Part shown: piece by piece, positions 13,839 through 13,880 of the stretch
Position numbering within the stretch: the first letter of the stretch is position 1
Layout of the letters: every line of letters starts with the position of its first letter
Source of the DNA: an uncultured Oscillospiraceae bacterium
GTDB lineage: Bacteria; Bacillota; Clostridia; Oscillospirales; Ruminococcaceae
Reading direction: 5' to 3'
NCBI GenBank assembly: GCA_900547015.1
Contig: URFD01000039.1
Location: 1 to 13,880, forward strand
Length of the DNA: 13,880 bases
Notes under the pieces: generated by a model
What the model was told of the DNA's origin: nothing
The model's input: only the letters and a program-made list of their open reading frames with translations
Database searches by the model: none
Made by a program: the position numbers and the translations under genes

Positions 13839-13867
13839 TTGACAGGAGAGAAAGTCTCAGGTATAAT
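13839..13867 (+). promoter_or_regulatory. Perfect-consensus sigma-A promoter at the right edge
   Basis: TTGACA (13839-13844), 17 nt spacer, TATAAT (13862-13867): both hexamers and the spacing match consensus exactly. Transcription would begin near 13874 and run off the window. A short dyad TACCT (13835-13839)/AGGTA (13859-13863) overlaps the outer part of the -35 and the start of the -10, which could be an operator or chance. The 77 nt between terminator and promoter show no gene. Confidence 0.9.
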
Positions 13868-13880
13868 ATCAATCGTAGGT

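Overview
The window looks like chromosome from a Gram-positive anaerobe of the Clostridia type. This is inferred from four things: the SRP RNA-dnaX-ybaB-recR order, strong AGGAGG-type ribosome binding sites with clear sigma-A promoters, an ECF-type thiazole transporter (ThiW) under a TPP riboswitch, and a PlsY-like plus GT28 lipid pair. The genus cannot be read from the sequence with confidence. No insertion sequence, phage gene, tRNA, rRNA or CRISPR array was seen.

Left part, minus strand (1-6180). A lipoprotein gene runs off the left edge. It starts at a TTG codon and carries seven 39-bp in-frame repeats; a strong promoter lies upstream of it. Two hairpins separate it from a replication/repair block read in the same direction: promoter, SRP RNA (ffs), dnaX, ybaB and recR. 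Beyond a clear terminator is a second minus-strand operon with overlapping genes: a PlsY-like membrane acyltransferase, a GT28 (MGDG synthase/UgtP-like) glycosyltransferase, and an unannotated 36-codon membrane microprotein joined to the glycosyltransferase by an ATGA overlap. Together they suggest a membrane glycolipid function.

Middle, plus strand (6239-10795). This is a thiamin operon controlled by a TPP riboswitch followed by a terminator: thiW, thiM, thiE, thiD, thiC. ThiC and ThiD make the pyrimidine half de novo. ThiW and ThiM import and phosphorylate the thiazole half, and ThiE joins the two. No thiazole synthesis genes (thiG, thiH, thiF, thiS) are present, so the locus is built for pyrimidine synthesis plus thiazole salvage. 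A short segment of the aptamer can pair with the terminator, which gives a readable model for the switch.

Right part (10757-13880). A perfect 16-bp hairpin ends the thi operon and also the convergent gene for a 12-TM MFS (UMF1-type) transporter. Divergent from the transporter is a two-gene plus-strand unit: an M55 D-aminopeptidase (DppA-like) and an isochorismatase/nicotinamidase-like cysteine hydrolase, closed by a terminator. The window ends in a perfect-consensus sigma-A promoter pointing right into a gene outside the window.
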